Of a DNA stretch of 64,000 bases, positions 10,420-22,973 are shown piece after piece. This DNA is from Hydrangea macrophylla (Eukaryota; Streptophyta; Magnoliopsida; Cornales; Hydrangeaceae): positions 126,499,999-126,563,998 of the forward strand of contig CM066991.1 in NCBI GenBank assembly GCA_033977485.1, given 5' to 3'. A model generated the notes under the pieces. It searched no databases and was not told the DNA's origin. It was given only the letters and a program-made list of their open reading frames with translations. The translations under genes and the position numbers were made by a program. Position 1 is the stretch's first letter. The number at the start of each line of letters is the position of its first letter.

Positions 10420-13400
10420 TTGATAGATTACACGATGAAACGAGAAGACATATGTCTGGTTGATAGCGCAACTACACACACAATTCTCCGAGAACCGAGA
10501 TATTTCTTAGACTTAAAATTAGCTGGAGCTAATGTGAATACTATATCTGGTACATCAAGTCTCATTGAAGGATCTGGACGAGCGAGCATTACCTTGTCAA
10601 AGGGAACAACAATTCATTTAGAAAATGCTTTATACTCTAGCAAATCTCGAAGAAATTTGCTCAGTTTTAAAGATATCCGCTGTAATGGATACCATGTTGA
10701 AACAGTTAATGAAGGTAATTCCGAATACATTTGCATCACCAAAGTTGTTTCAAACAAAAAACATATTTTGGAAAAACTACATGCTCACTCATCCGGGTTG
10801 TATCAAACAACGATAAGGTCTATTGAATCACATGTGGTGATAAACAAAAGGTTTTTCGACCCAAAGAATTTTGGACTTTGGCATGACCGTCTTGGTCACC
10901 CTGGAGCTATTATGATGCGTAGGATCATTGAAACCTCACATGGACATCCTTTAAAGAACCAGAAAATTCTTTTACCTAGTGAGAATCCTTGTACTGCTTG
11001 TTCACAAGGAAAATTGATTGTAAGACCATCTCCTACAAAAGTAAACTTTGAATCTCTAGCCTTTTTGAAACGCATCCAAGGAGATATATATGGACCTATC
11101 CATCCATCATCCGGGCCATTTTCATACTTCATGGTCTTAATTGATGCTTCTACTAGATGGTCACATGTTTGTTTACTGTCATCTCGTAACACCGTTTTTG
11201 CTAAACTTCTTGCCCAAATCATTCGATTACGGGCACAATTTCCTGATTACCCTATCAAGGCTATACGTCTTGATAATGCTGGTGAATTCACATCTAAGGC
11301 ATTTGATAACTATTGCATGTCTATTGGCATTAATGTTGAACATCCTGTCACTCATGTATATACACAGAATGGGTTAGCAGAGTTTTTCATCAAACGTCTC
11401 AAGTTAATTGCTAGACCTTTACTTATGAGAACAAAACTGCCTATTTCTGCTTGGGGACATACCATATTACATGCTGCATCATTGATCCGAATTAGACCCA
11501 CTGCTTATCATGAATACTCTCCTTTACAACTTGTTTTTGGGCAACCACCCAATGTTTCTCATTTAAGGATATTTGGTTGTGCTGTGCAAGTTCCCATTGC
11601 ACCCCCCCAACGAACAAAAATGGGTCCTCAGCGACGCCTTGGGATTTATGTTGGTTTTGATTCGCCATCTATTATAAGATATCTTGAACCTTGATAGGAG
11701 ATCTTTTTAAGGCAAGGCTTGCAGACTGCCACTTTGATGAGACAATATTCCCACCATTAGGGGGAGAAAAGCTAGAGCTCAAAACTCAGAATGTAATTTC
11801 TTGGATACATCAACAATGCCTCATCTTGATCCTCGTACTAATCAATGTGAACTTGAGGTTCAAAGGATCATCCATTTGCAAGAAGTTGCAAATCAAATAC
11901 CCGATGCATTCACAGATACAAACAAAGTGATACGATCACATATACTAGCTGTGAACACTCCAGCAAGAATTGAAGTCCCCGCAGGACAATCTGGTAGTGT
12001 TGTAGTTAGTGAGTCTACAGCACGCATGAAGCGTGGTAGACCCAATGGTACAAAAGACAAGTTTCCCAGGAAGAGGAAACTAAAAACTCATATGAATGAG
12101 AAAAAAACTCCTGAAAAGTCCTCAAAGAACATGATCAAAGTGTTTGATAAATCCAACATTGGTGATCATTTTTCCCTTGTACGTAGAGGAACAAGCCTGA
12201 GGAGGCACATGTGGCCCCAAGAGAGGCACATGTATTAGACAATAATGAGATCTCCATAAATTATGTATCCACTGGGAATATATGGGATCGTAATAATATT
12301 GTCATTGATCATGTATTTGCCTTTAAGGTAGCGCTGGACATCACTCGAAGTGATGAGGATCCTGAACCACATAGTGTAGAAAAATGTCGATGTAGGCCTG
12401 ATTGGCCAAAGTGGAAAGAAGCCATACAGGCTGAGCTAAAATCATTAGAAATGTGAGAAGTGTTTGGACCTGTAGTCCCTACACCTGAAGATGTAAATCC
12501 CGTTGGGTACAAATGGGTAATTGTACAAAAACGCAACGAGCAGGATGAAATTGTGCGATACAAGGCCAGACTTGTAGCTCAAGGTTTCTCACAGAGACCT
12601 GGCATCGACTACGATGAAACCTATTCTCCTGTAATGGATGCAATTACGTTTCGATTTTTGATAAGCCTATCAATGTCTGAAGGACTTGATATGCGCTTAA
12701 TGGATGTGGTTACAGCATATTTATATGGATCACTAGATAGTGATATACATATGACGATTCCTGAAGGATTCAACATGCCCGAAGCATGTAAGTCAAAACC
12801 ACGAGATATGTACTCTATTAAATTGCAAAGATCTCTATATGGATTAAAGCAATCCGAACGCATGTGGTATAATCGCTTGAGCGAATATCTATTGAAAGAA
12901 GGATATATAAATAATGCTATATGTTTATGCGTCTTCATTAAGAGATTAGACTCTGATTTTGCAATCATTGCAGTATATGTTGATGATCTTAATCTTGTTA
13001 GCACTCCCAAAGAGCTCACAAAACTGCTGATTATTTGAAAAGGGAATTTGAGATGAAAGATCTCGGAAAGACAAAATTTTGTCTTGGGTTGCAACTCGAG
13101 CATTTCCATGAAGGAACTCTCTTACATCAATCCTCATATACGGAGAAAGTTTTGAAACGTTTCTACACGGATAAGGCTCATCCATTGAGTACTCCAATGG
13201 TAGTCTGATCCCTTGATGTAAAGAAGGATCCCTATCGTCCTTGTGATGAAGAGGAGGAACTTCTCGGTTCTGAAGTACCATATATGAGCGCAATTGGTGC
13301 TCTTATGTATCTTGAAAACTGTACAAGACCAGATATTGCATTTGCTGTCAACTTGCTAGCAAGGTTTAGCTCAGCCCCAACTCAAAGGCATTGGAATGGT

Positions 13401-13975
13401 ATTAAGCACATATTTCGCTATCTCTGTGGCACAATTGATCTTGGGTTATTTTATCCTAAAGGATCCAAGTCACCATTAATTGGATATGTTGATGCTGGAT
13501 ACCTTTCTGATCCGCACAAAGGTCGATCTCAAACTGGTTATGTATTTGTGGCGATACTGCAATCTCATGGAGATCTGTAAAGCAAACATTGACTGCCACT
13601 TCTTCAAATCATTCTGAAATTCTGGCATTGCATGAAACCAGCCGTGAATGTATTTGGTTGAGATCCATGATACAGTATATTCGAGAGTCATGTGACTTAT
13701 CTTCGATTAACGACAGCCCAACAACATTATACGAAGATAATGCTGCATGCATTGCACAGATCGGAGGGGGATTCATTAAAAGTGACAGAACCAAGCACAT
13801 CTCACCAAAATTCTTCTATACACATGAGCTCCAAAAGAACGGTGAAATTAACGTCCAGCAGATACGCTCCATTAACAATCTCGCAGATTTATTCACAAAA
13901 GCATTACCAACTACAACGTTCAAGAAGCTAGTACACAACATTGGAATGCGCAAACTCAAAGAAGTTTCCTTGTGA
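10420..13975 (+). pseudogene. Copia pol: protease, integrase, reverse transcriptase, RNase H, broken
   Basis: Frame one (10420-11694) carries the aspartic protease start LVDSATTH, the GAG-pre-integrase HH-CC zinc region (LWHDRLGHPG ... CTACSQGK) and the integrase core with D (LIDAST), D (RLDNAGEF) and E (GLAEFF). It stops at 11692-11694, then shifts frame. Linker pieces are at 11801-12238 and 12211-12456. The RVT_2 reverse transcriptase (12460-13038) starts at PVGYKWV and has YVDD at about 12976-12987, and another stop follows. RT tail and RNase H follow at 13284-13580 and 13589-13975, ending with the usual ADLFTKALP region. At least four frame breaks rule out a functional polyprotein. Confidence 0.9.
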
Positions 13976-14050
13976 ATTTTCTCATGTTACAATGAGGGGG
14001 AGTAATCGATGGGTAATGGTATTATTCTTAGATGGACATTCAAGGGGGAG

Positions 14051-14428
14051 TGTTGTGAAATAAGTGAAAAGGTGAAAGTGAAAAGGGTGAATGACCACTA
14101 AGTCAAAAAGGCTACATCTAGCTTTGTCATTTGTGTCTCCTCATTTAATGCTTGGTGATTGTAATGTATCTATAAATTGAGTGCCTACTCAACGTAGAAG
14201 AGAGTGAGAAGAAGCAAAGAGAAATATAGAGAGAAAAGCAGTGATAGATAACATCAGTGTTTAGATATACTGGGCAGTGAGTTCTTGAGTTGTAAAAGTT
14301 TCATCAATAATCAAAGGTGATCCCCCTCCGCAGTGGACGTAGGCAAATTGTCGAACCACCTGAAAATACTTGTGTCCCTTTGAGTTATTATTTATTTGTG
14401 TGCTTGCTTTATTATTAGTTTCATAACA
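14051..14428 (+). repeat. Copia 3' LTR
   Basis: Direct repeat of 8031-8410 with about ten differences and a 2-bp deletion. It is preceded by the purine tract CAAGGGGGAG and ends TTTCATAACA before the TATAT duplication. Confidence 0.93.
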
Positions 14429-14433
14429 TATAT

Positions 14434-15069
14434 ATATATATATATATATCTGTGACTAGTCAGAGAGTAAATGTAATGCATGGACACTTTAGCATGGAGT
14501 AGAGTAGGTGTACGGGTGTAGCACTCTTTTTACTGAAAGCATGTACATAGAATAGCATTGAGTTTTAGTCTTTGATTAAGAATTCCTAAAGTGTATAGCA
14601 AGTATTGGTATAATGGGAAATAAAGTGATGATGTTCATGGGTTGCTTGTTTAACATGCACAGAACATTTAAGTGTTAGGCTTTTGGAACATAGGTGTATA
14701 CATATGTACGTGTGTATGTATATCTAGCTAAGGCAGATTGTAAGTATGGATGTAGGGTGTGTTTAGATATGTAACATGAATGTAAATATTTCTAGTAACT
14801 ATAAGTGTGTGTGAGGACTAAGTCATTGGGCACATTATTGTTTGTTATAGGGAAGAATTAAGAAGCTGTACACTCCCTTGCTATTTTTTTTTTCCAATTT
14901 AAGCAATCAAGGTAAGTGATCTAAACCCTACTTGAATTTTCTAATATTATTGTGTTATATAAAATTTATTTCAAAACCATTTTCTTAAATAAAATGGGAC
15001 CAAGTATGTGATCACTTTTAAAAGTGAACCGTTCTTGATTTATGTGAATCAGTCTATATTATATTGGAA
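14434..15069. other. Non-coding remainder of the outer element, first internal part
   Basis: AT-rich, no coding signal. TA repeat at 14429-14450, then unique-looking sequence. It includes GGACACTTTAGCATGG, which faintly resembles the repeated GGACACTCCCTGG units of the solo LTR at 60631-60870. Taken as part of the outer LTR element because it lies between two insertions into it. Confidence 0.5.
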
Positions 15070-16332
15070 CAGTGGGGATCTCCAACGGGTGCAAAAATGC
15101 GGGTGTTGTGCGGTGTGCTGTTGAGTCAAAAAAGTGGACCCATTCTTCACATTTTCACACTTTCAATTTTAATTTTCCATTTTACAATAAAAATAATGGG
15201 TCCCACAACCCAAACCCAAACCCAAATATTCATACGGTGGAGTATTGACCCCAACCAAACCCAAATGTTCAGTCAAAATATCTACATACATATATTGACC
15301 CCCAATATTGTCTCTCTCTTTCTCTCCCTCTCTCTCATACACAATCTGGTGATTTTCTGGACTTACACCCAACTCATTCAAAAGAATTCAGAAAAAAAAA
15401 AAACATCAAAAAAATTCATTCAAAAAACCAAACCACACCCAATTCATTCCCAAATCTGCCCGGCAAAATAAAAAAATAAAAATAAAAATAAAAATAATTG
15501 TTCCCAAATTTCAATAAGCAAATCCTGAAACATTTAGGGAAAAAAAATCATATGCTTACCGCTTAATGCTTACCTCAAGTGAACTATAAACGGATCTCAA
15601 ATTTTGAAAATCTTTTAGCCAAAAAATTCCTCCAACAAAATATAAATCAATCCAGTAAAAAAGAAGTGCCAATCAAAAGCAAATTCAATACACAAGTGGT
15701 ATTTTTGCACCACCAATTACAGAAAAAAGCCCTAATTGATAGATTTTTTGCATGCCTAAATACGACCTAGAATATATAACAGATTGCTAATCTTGAAGAA
15801 TACCACAACTGGAGTTGTTTGTTCAGTGAAACACTTTGGAGATTCAGGCGGCCACATGTACTAGAAGGCTGAGATGTGGAGAGATGGCTTCATAGGCGGT
15901 GGTGGTGGCTCTTCCTCCATCGTGGGCTACGTAGGCAGCGGTGGTGGATCTTATGTGGCTTCGAATCATGGAAGCATGTCTACATTATTTCTTGACTTTG
16001 GATGGAAAGAGGGATGGAGACGAGAGACAGAGTCAAGGGAAAGAGTGAGAGAGAAGGGGAGAGATACTACAGATCATGAGAATTGGGGGGTCACTTTTCC
16101 AGTGTGAACATTTGGGTTTAGTTGGGGGTCAACAGATTATAGAGAGAGAGAAGAGTTACGGGTCAATATTCTCAATTTTTTTTTAACTATGACCATTTGC
16201 TGGGATCCACTGTTTTATTAGAAAGTTAAAATAAAAAATGTGAACACGTGAAGAATAATGGGTCCACTTTTTTGACTCAACAGCACACCCACACAACACC
16301 CGCATTTTTGCATCCGCTGGAGATCCCCACTG
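15070..16332. mobile_element. Non-autonomous MULE with long inverted repeats (Pack-MULE candidate)
   Basis: Ends are CAGTGGGGATCTCC and its complement GGAGATCCCCACTG. Inverted similarity extends inward in blocks for about 200 bp on each side, through GCGGGTGTTGTG, GTGGACCCATT, and an inner block matching 15249-15276 to 16103-16135. A perfect 10-bp duplication TATATTGGAA flanks it (15060-15069 and 16333-16342), as expected for Mutator-like elements. No transposase is present. The interior (about 15780-16080) is more GC-rich than the rest and has a short Gly/Ser-rich reading frame at 15874-16107 that could be captured host sequence, but I do not recognise it. Confidence 0.85.
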
Positions 16333-16342
16333 TATATTGGAA

Positions 16343-16686
16343 CTCAATTTTTGATGAGTAGGACAAGAAATATGACTAGGACATAGTGTGATGCTGAGAT
16401 GGATATAATGTACGACTAGGATTGATGAAATGTCTTTAATCAATTCGTATGTCCTCCCTAACTTTTTCCCCCCTCAAGCACTCTCTCTCTCTCTCTCTTG
16501 AATTTCAAATTGAGAATCTTGGGCATTCTCTTTTTGATCCTACAACATTCCCTCTCAGTGCTCTCACTCCCTAAATTCTTTCTCCTTCATCCTCTCTGCC
16601 TCGACCCCCCCATCTCTCTCTTGAGCACAGAAAAAAAATCCACCTGCCACCAACTACACCCATCGCATCACCGATGCCATTAACAC

Positions 16687-16722
<36 letters not shown>

Positions 16723-17829
16723 CTCGCAATTGTGTGTATGCGTGTTTGTGTGTGCAACTGTGCATGTGTGTCTCACTGATTTTTTTTTTCCAGTGTTGCT
16801 AAATTACTAACATAATAATCTGGGTATTTGTATTTACACCTGTACGTTTTGTAATTACACCATAGGTTTCTCTCATAATTTTCTCATTTTTATTTTCCCT
16901 CTTTACAGTTCATTGATGTTTTTTTTGTTTTTGAAGGTCTATGAACAGTATGTATTGAGTTTCAGAAGGGAACTCCAGTTCGAGAAAGAAGACAGCTAAT
17001 GAATGAAGGTTACTTTTGATCAGTCTTTTTTTAATTTTAATTTTAATTTTTTTTCATATGTTGTTATGGAAGGAAAAGAGAAAACAAAGAAAATAAACTA
17101 AGATTTTGGAATGTGACATGAGTTATGCATTTTGGTTCCTCTTTTTCTGCCTAATGTTTTTCTACATTTTTGTAGCAACCCAACAAAGTTTGTGATGTGA
17201 AAGACTTATTGTACTTAATGGTTTAGTTAATGCGCTAGCCTCGGAAAATCTTTAAGTTGTATGGGTGTTTGTGTTTGCTACATGATTAGTAGTTCTTGCA
17301 AAATGTGTGTTTGCGCTTGCTATATTAGTTTTTTTTTTCACGTACTTTGTGTTTGTGTAAGTTGTGTTTGATATGGTATTTTGCTTTGACATGGGACAGG
17401 GATTTGCCAGGAGCATCTGAAATGCCATAATATTGAATTGATTCTCTTGATCAAGTGCTGAAATTGCTATTTTTCTCGATATTTACTGCATATATCTCCT
17501 CTTCGGGTCTCTCACAAGGTACGTATCTACATATTTTGGAGATTGTAACTGAGATCATTAATTCTTAATTGTCATTTTCTTAATTCTTAAACACAATCAT
17601 CATTTTGCTCTTCTTTTTTGTGATGTGCCCTTGAACACGTGTAATTGTATTACGTGTACAGCGCACACGATTAGATTATTTTGGTAAAGTTATTCAGTGA
17701 AGTGCCGAAGGCGCTGAAGACACATTTTCGGTAATGCTTTTAGGTACGGACAATCTACTAAAATAAAAAGAATATAAATGTTCCCATTAAAAAAAAAGAA
17801 TAGAAATGTATGTATTCATTTTTGTATAT
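16343..17829. other. Non-coding remainder of the outer element, second internal part
   Basis: No supported gene. Contains CT-rich tracts (16479-16498, 16689-16718), TG-rich stretches and poly-T runs. The segment 17630-17760 resembles 32270-32390 (shared CACGTGTAAT/CACATGTAAT and GGTAATGCTTTTAGG/GGTAGTGCATTTAGG), so part of the outer element is duplicated. Confidence 0.5.
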
Positions 17830-17867
17830 AATTACATAACCAAACCAAACCAAGCCTTATTCCCCAA

Positions 17868-20050
17868 TCAATTGGGGTCGGCTGTATGAATCCTTTTTCT
17901 CCATTCTGCATGATCAAGAGCTATATGCTCAATTAAATTATATATATTCATATCTTGTTGCACTATATATTCCCAAGTCAGTCTAGGTCTGCCTCTCCCT
18001 CTAACCATTCCAGGCACTACGATTTTATCACTCTTTCGCACAGGTGCATCTACAGGTCTTTGTTGCACATGGCCGAACCATCTAAGTCTATTCTCCCTCA
18101 ACTTATCCTCAATATGTGTCACTCCTACAGTCTCTCGGATGTACTCATTTCTAATTCTATCTTTCCTAGTCTTACCACACATCCATCTTAGCATCCTCAT
18201 CTCCGCTACACTCACTTTGCTGGTATTCTCCGATCACATAGTACTCCAGAAGCACTCCTCCACTTAAGCCAGCCCACTTTAATTATATGGGTCACGTCAT
18301 CACCAATCTTTCCGTCTCTACTGATCATTGAACCTAGATAGCGAAAGTGTTCCCTCTTTGGGATCTCCTGATCTTCGATCTTCACTGCTTCGTTGTCTCT
18401 ACTTCCACTATTGCTAAAAGTACATTCCATATATTCTGTTTTCGTCCTACTTATCTTTAGCCCCTTAGTCTCCAGTGCTTCTCTCCAAGCTTCTAGTTTA
18501 GTGTTGAGTCCCCTTTTAGTCTCATCAATTAAGACAATGTCATCTGCGAACAACATACACCATGGGACCTCATCTTGAATGTGTCTAGTCAATTCATCCA
18601 TAATTAGGGCGAACAAATAAGTGCTCATGGCCGACCCCTGGTGCAGGCCTACGGTAATTGGGAATTCGCTTGTTTCTCCGGCTGGTGATCTAATTGTAGT
18701 AACCGCTTCATCATGCATATCCTTCACCACGTCAATATAACCCTTGGTCACTCCTTTCTTCTCTAGCACCCACCAAATTAAATCTCTAGGCACTCTATCA
18801 TAAGCTTTCTCTAAATCAATAAAAACCATATGTTGATCTTTTTTCTTCTCTCTATACTTTTCCATTAGTCTTCTAAGTAAATAAATTGCTTCCATAGTTG
18901 ATCTCCCAAGCATAAATCCAAACTGATTTTCTGACACTGATGTTGCGCCTCTTAAGCGATGCTCCATCACTCTCTCCCATAACTTCATAGTATGGCTCAT
19001 CAACTTAATACCTCTATAGTTGTTGCATTGTTGTACATCTCCTTTACTCTTATATATAGGCACTAAGATGCTCTTCCTCCACTCATCAGGCATTTTTCTA
19101 GTCATTAAAATCCTATTAAAAACTTTTGTAAGCCAAGATGCCCCCACATCTCCCAAGCATTTCCAAACCTCAATGGGGATCCCATCTGGTCCTAAGGCCT
19201 TGTTGGGTTTCATCTTCTTCAAAGCAAATTCCACCTCAAACTTCCTTATTCTCCGATAGAATCTGTATTCTCTAGTTTCATCGTAACTTCCAGATTATTC
19301 TTCCATTGTGTTATCCATATATTTTTCATTCAGCAACTTCTCAAAATAGCTCTTCCACCTTTCCTTAATCTCTTCGTTGATCACTAATACCCTAGAGTCA
19401 TCGCTTTTTATACACTTAACCTGATTAATGTCTCTTGTTTTCCTTTCTCTCGACTTAGCAAGCTTATAAATACATTTTTCTCCCTCTCTAGTGTCTAGTT
19501 TGGTGTAGAAGGCGTCATAGGCTTCCATTTTAGCAACTCTAACTATCCTTTTAACCTCCTTATTTGCACATTTATAGCTTTTGAAGTGTTCCTCACTTCT
19601 ATCATTTTGCCACTTCTTAAAGCAATCCTTTTTGGTTTTTACTGCAACTTGTACCTCTTCATTCCACCACCAAGTATCTTTAGAAGCTAACCCTCTTCCC
19701 TTTGACTCTCAGAGGACCTCCTTCGATATTCTCGTGATGCACCCTGCCATTCTATCCCATATAGTATTGCTTCCATCTTCCAAATTCCAAGGTGCTTCTA
19801 TATACACTCTCTCTTGGAATATTGCTAGTTTCTCGCCTTTAAGGTTCCACCACCTGGTTCGCGGATTTATAGGATCTTTTCTAGTACGACATTGTCCTTT
19901 TATATGGATATCTAAAATAGTAAATCTATGTTGAGATGTTAAACTCTCTCCTGGGATGACCTTACAGTCTTTACATGCTAAGCGAACTGCCTTTCTCACA
20001 AGGAACAAATCGATCTGGCTTCTATTAGATCCACTCTTAAAGGTTATCAA
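17868..20050 (-). pseudogene. RTE LINE ORF, 3' two-thirds: endonuclease end, reverse transcriptase, C-terminus
   Basis: Translated from 20050 downwards there are in-frame stops near 19709 and 19292-19297, then a long open stretch 19234-18212. That stretch is a complete non-LTR reverse transcriptase: KALGPDGIP, QFGFMLGRST, FIDLEKAYDRVPR, GLHQGSAMS and the catalytic LFADDIVLI (about 18533-18560). A frameshift near 18213 moves the C-terminal domain (RWFGHVQQRP, GRGRPRLTW) into another frame, 18215-17868. The first part joins the endonuclease across the gypsy insertion. It would have copied the LINE RNA by target-primed reverse transcription. Confidence 0.9.
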
Positions 20051-20059
20051 GTGTTCTTC

Positions 20060-22780
20060 TGTAACACCCGTACCCGGAGAACGGGTTGATTATTGTGTTA
20101 ATATGCATTAATTTACGTAATTAGTGTATAAAATGGGTTAAGGAGAGGCTTGGACTCGCCCATGGAAAAGTCCCCAGTGAGGTGGGACAAGTATTGAAAT
20201 GGAACCCAACAAAGGGTAAATTGGTAAATTGCATTTTAAATGATTAAATGCATTTTTACGTGATTATACGAATATTTGTTTAAATGCTTTCATATTATAT
20301 GTTGATATATGTTTAGCATTTGGAGTTAGTTTAAACACTTCCATAAGGGTATAACTGAAAAAGTTCATAATCAGTAGGTGCGATAGCAATTTCACAAGAT
20401 AGATGGGACCCGCATTGGGACTCATACGAAACTTAGACAAACACCCATTAGATAATTGGATAGTTAATGGAATGTTTGGGGGTTTCATAATAAGAACCTA
20501 AGAAATTTGGGGGGTGTAAATGCAAAAGGGGCAAAAATGTGTTGACAACACATTGCATATAATGCATGTGTGTCAAGAGGGTGAGCATACTCTCAAAATT
20601 AGACAGAAAATCAAAGGAAAAGAGAGAGCTCGGAGGGAGGCGACGAGATTCCGTAACTCCGACGCCGTAATTCCGCCGTTCCGTCGCCGTCGTTCGTCGG
20701 ATTTACGATCCGAGACCACTTTTGGACTCGTGGAGGTGAGACGATCATTCCTATGCCTTTAATTTATGTTTTAATTGCTGGATTTTGGTATCTCGTATTA
20801 AACGGTGAGACACCGTCTACCGAAATTCTTGTAGGATTTACTTGGTGAGGAAATTGAGCTTAAATTGGTGAAATTCAGCATCTTCTAGGTGTAAATTGAG
20901 TAAAATCTGTGTATAAGGTGAGTTTTCTAACTAAAGCCTTGATGTGGTTCATGTTATGTGCTTCAATTTCTAGTTAGAAATAATAATTCTGGATTTAGTA
21001 GTCAAATTCATGTTAAAGTTAGAATCACATGTTGATTTGGTAAAGAAATATTCATGATTATGTGACTATGTGCTTATGTGTTAAGTGGTCAATGAATGAT
21101 TGGGAATAATGGTTCATTATGGTGAAATAAGGGAGGAGAAGAGGAAGAAATCCGCTTTAAGAACGGATGTCCAAGGAATAGAAGTGGCTGCGGGACCAAG
21201 GGAATGGTCTTCGGGTCGGAGTGAACCATTAGCCCATGAATTCTGCGATTACATATGTTTATGTGCTTAAATTGTCGCATTACACATGTTCATGACATCA
21301 TTAGCATGTTAGTTAATTCACTAAGCGAAATGCTTAAGAAAACCGTTTTCCTATTTCTGTTGTGGTACATAACAACCACCGCAGGTTCGGAGCAAGGCTC
21401 GGAGAGGAGGTGAAACGAGTTTGGACTGGGGCAAGGCTAGGACTTACGTGCACGTGTTTACAATCGCATAATATGATGTAAATTATGGTTTGGACTTATG
21501 ATAATTAAGTTATAATGTTTTAGTGTGAAAGTTGGGGTTAACCTTAGAGGAACTTATGTAATTCCTTATGTTAAAACTATGGATTTGGTGTGGTAGTTAA
21601 GTTGGACCATTCCGGCAAGTCCGGGTGTATGTCGCAACTAGTTTTGGACAAGTTACGCTTGTAACCAAGTTATATGTGAAGTTTTGAACTCTCTTCCAAC
21701 AAAATTCTATGTTCATCCTAGTTTATCCAAGGTTTGGGCTTGTATGGCTTATTTTGACTCAATTGAGCTTGGGTACTAGTGTAAAGAGTTTAAAAGTATT
21801 CCAAGGTGTATTTGAGTTATGTTCAAGAGGTTTTGTAAGCTTTCAAAAGTGTTTGGGTGAGTTTTAGCTTCAAAATCTCGTGTGAGCAGGTTGAAAGTTG
21901 CTGCTGCAGAAATGGTTCTGCAGAAGGGCTTTCGACCGGTCGAAGGGACCCGTTCGACCGGTCGAAAAACCCACTGCTAGTCCTTTAATGCTAAGTGTTA
22001 CCATGTTGTGTTTTAACTTTTAAAAGGCCAAGAGGGTACCTTTGAGGTCCCATTGACCTACAAAAACTTTACTTTCAATTATAAAGGTTGACAAGTATTT
22101 TCTGCGGAATTTCCTAATTGGCACTAGTTATACTAGTGTTATTTGGCTCAAGCTTGTTTAATAAAGCTTCAAACTCCTCCTCAATTTGTTTTCATGTTTA
22201 TGCTAGTTCTTGGAAAGAACTTAAGTTCGTTACATGCTTGAATTTGGTTGGAATGAATTGAAATCTTCCAACGGTTGCATGATTTGATGAGTTTCGGTGC
22301 TTTTGTGCACTTTTCGGTAGTTCTAAGTTGGTTGGGAAGTAACCCCAAGTGACTTGTGTGTTTGGGGACTTCTTAGAATGTTAAATGGGGGAAAATATGG
22401 TTCAGAGGGTATCTGGACCGGTCGAATTGACCCGCTCGACCGGTCGAATGCCCCTCTGCACAAGACAGTGATTTCAAAGGTATTTTTCGTCGCCTTTTAC
22501 GGAAACGGGCATAACTCTTTGTAGAAAATTCGAATTCATGCGTCGTTTTTTGAATTGGAACCGGAACTCAAAGAGATATCTTTTGATGTAAAATTTTGTC
22601 ATATTTTATTAATGACCATTTTGCCCTTGGGCTATTTTATCTCAGCATAGTAGTTTTAAACTACTTCAAATCATGTTTTACCTTCATAACTAACATGGTT
22701 CTTACTTATGAGTGTATTTTGGGTGCATATAGTCTTGTTACACGTGTCCTAATCCGTGGGGGCGGGTTAGGGGTGTGACA
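20060..22780 (+). repeat. Chromovirus 1, 5' LTR
   Basis: Starts TGTAACACCCGTACC and ends GGGTGTGACA. Contains two pairs of the palindrome TTCGACCGGTCGAA or its truncated form. Differs from the 3' LTR at about 20696, 20705, 21319, 21500 and 21608. Confidence 0.97.
21931..22448. promoter_or_regulatory. Two palindrome pairs (GACCGGTC core) in chromovirus 1 5' LTR
   Basis: Perfect 14-bp palindromes TTCGACCGGTCGAA lie at 21931-21944 and 21953-21966. A second pair has centres at 22419.5 and 22441.5. Centre-to-centre distance is 22 bp in both pairs, and both have GACCCG between the members. The same sites recur in the 3' LTR (29386-29399, 29408-29421, and centres 29874.5 and 29896.5). Binding or RNA function is not known. 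Confidence 0.7.
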
Positions 22781-22785
22781 GTTTT

Positions 22786-22797
22786 TGGTATCAGAGC
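22786..22797 (+). other. Primer-binding site, tRNA-iMet type
   Basis: TGGTATCAGAGC five bases after the 5' LTR matches the complement of the 3' end of plant initiator tRNA-Met, the usual primer for chromovirus minus-strand synthesis. Confidence 0.92.
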
Positions 22798-22973
22798 AAT
22801 AGTTTAGAGCCTTTGGGACGAAAGACGTACGACGCGTAGTGTGCACACAACAACATATAGTTGCATGAACATGCATACACGTTTACTTAGCATGCTTTTA
22901 ATGTTAATTAGCATGTTATTGAATTATTTAAAGTAACGTGTATGTGTGTGTAATAATGTGGGTGCCAGGCATT

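Larger units (their letters stand above)
8031..14428 (+). mobile_element. Ty1/copia LTR retrotransposon, degenerate coding region
   Basis: Two direct LTRs (8031-8410 and 14051-14428) flank gag, protease, integrase, reverse transcriptase and RNase H in copia order. The target duplication is TATAT (8026-8030 and 14429-14433), inside a TA repeat. A purine tract CAAGGGGGAG (14041-14050) precedes the 3' LTR. LTRs differ at about ten sites by eye (roughly 2-3%), so this is older than the two gypsy elements. Several frameshifts and stops make it non-autonomous. Confidence 0.95.

Noticed and set aside
15064..15471. 135-codon ORF
   Set aside because: Spans the left inverted arm and TC-rich tract of the MULE; composition is repeat-like, with no domain.
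16498..16765. Possible secreted peptide ORF (61 codons) with hydrophobic start
   Set aside because: CT-microsatellite-rich, unsupported start, no family resemblance, and located within the outer LTR-type element.
22786..22797. tRNA gene fragment (TGGTATCAGAGC)
   Set aside because: Position right after the LTR makes it the primer-binding site, not a gene.
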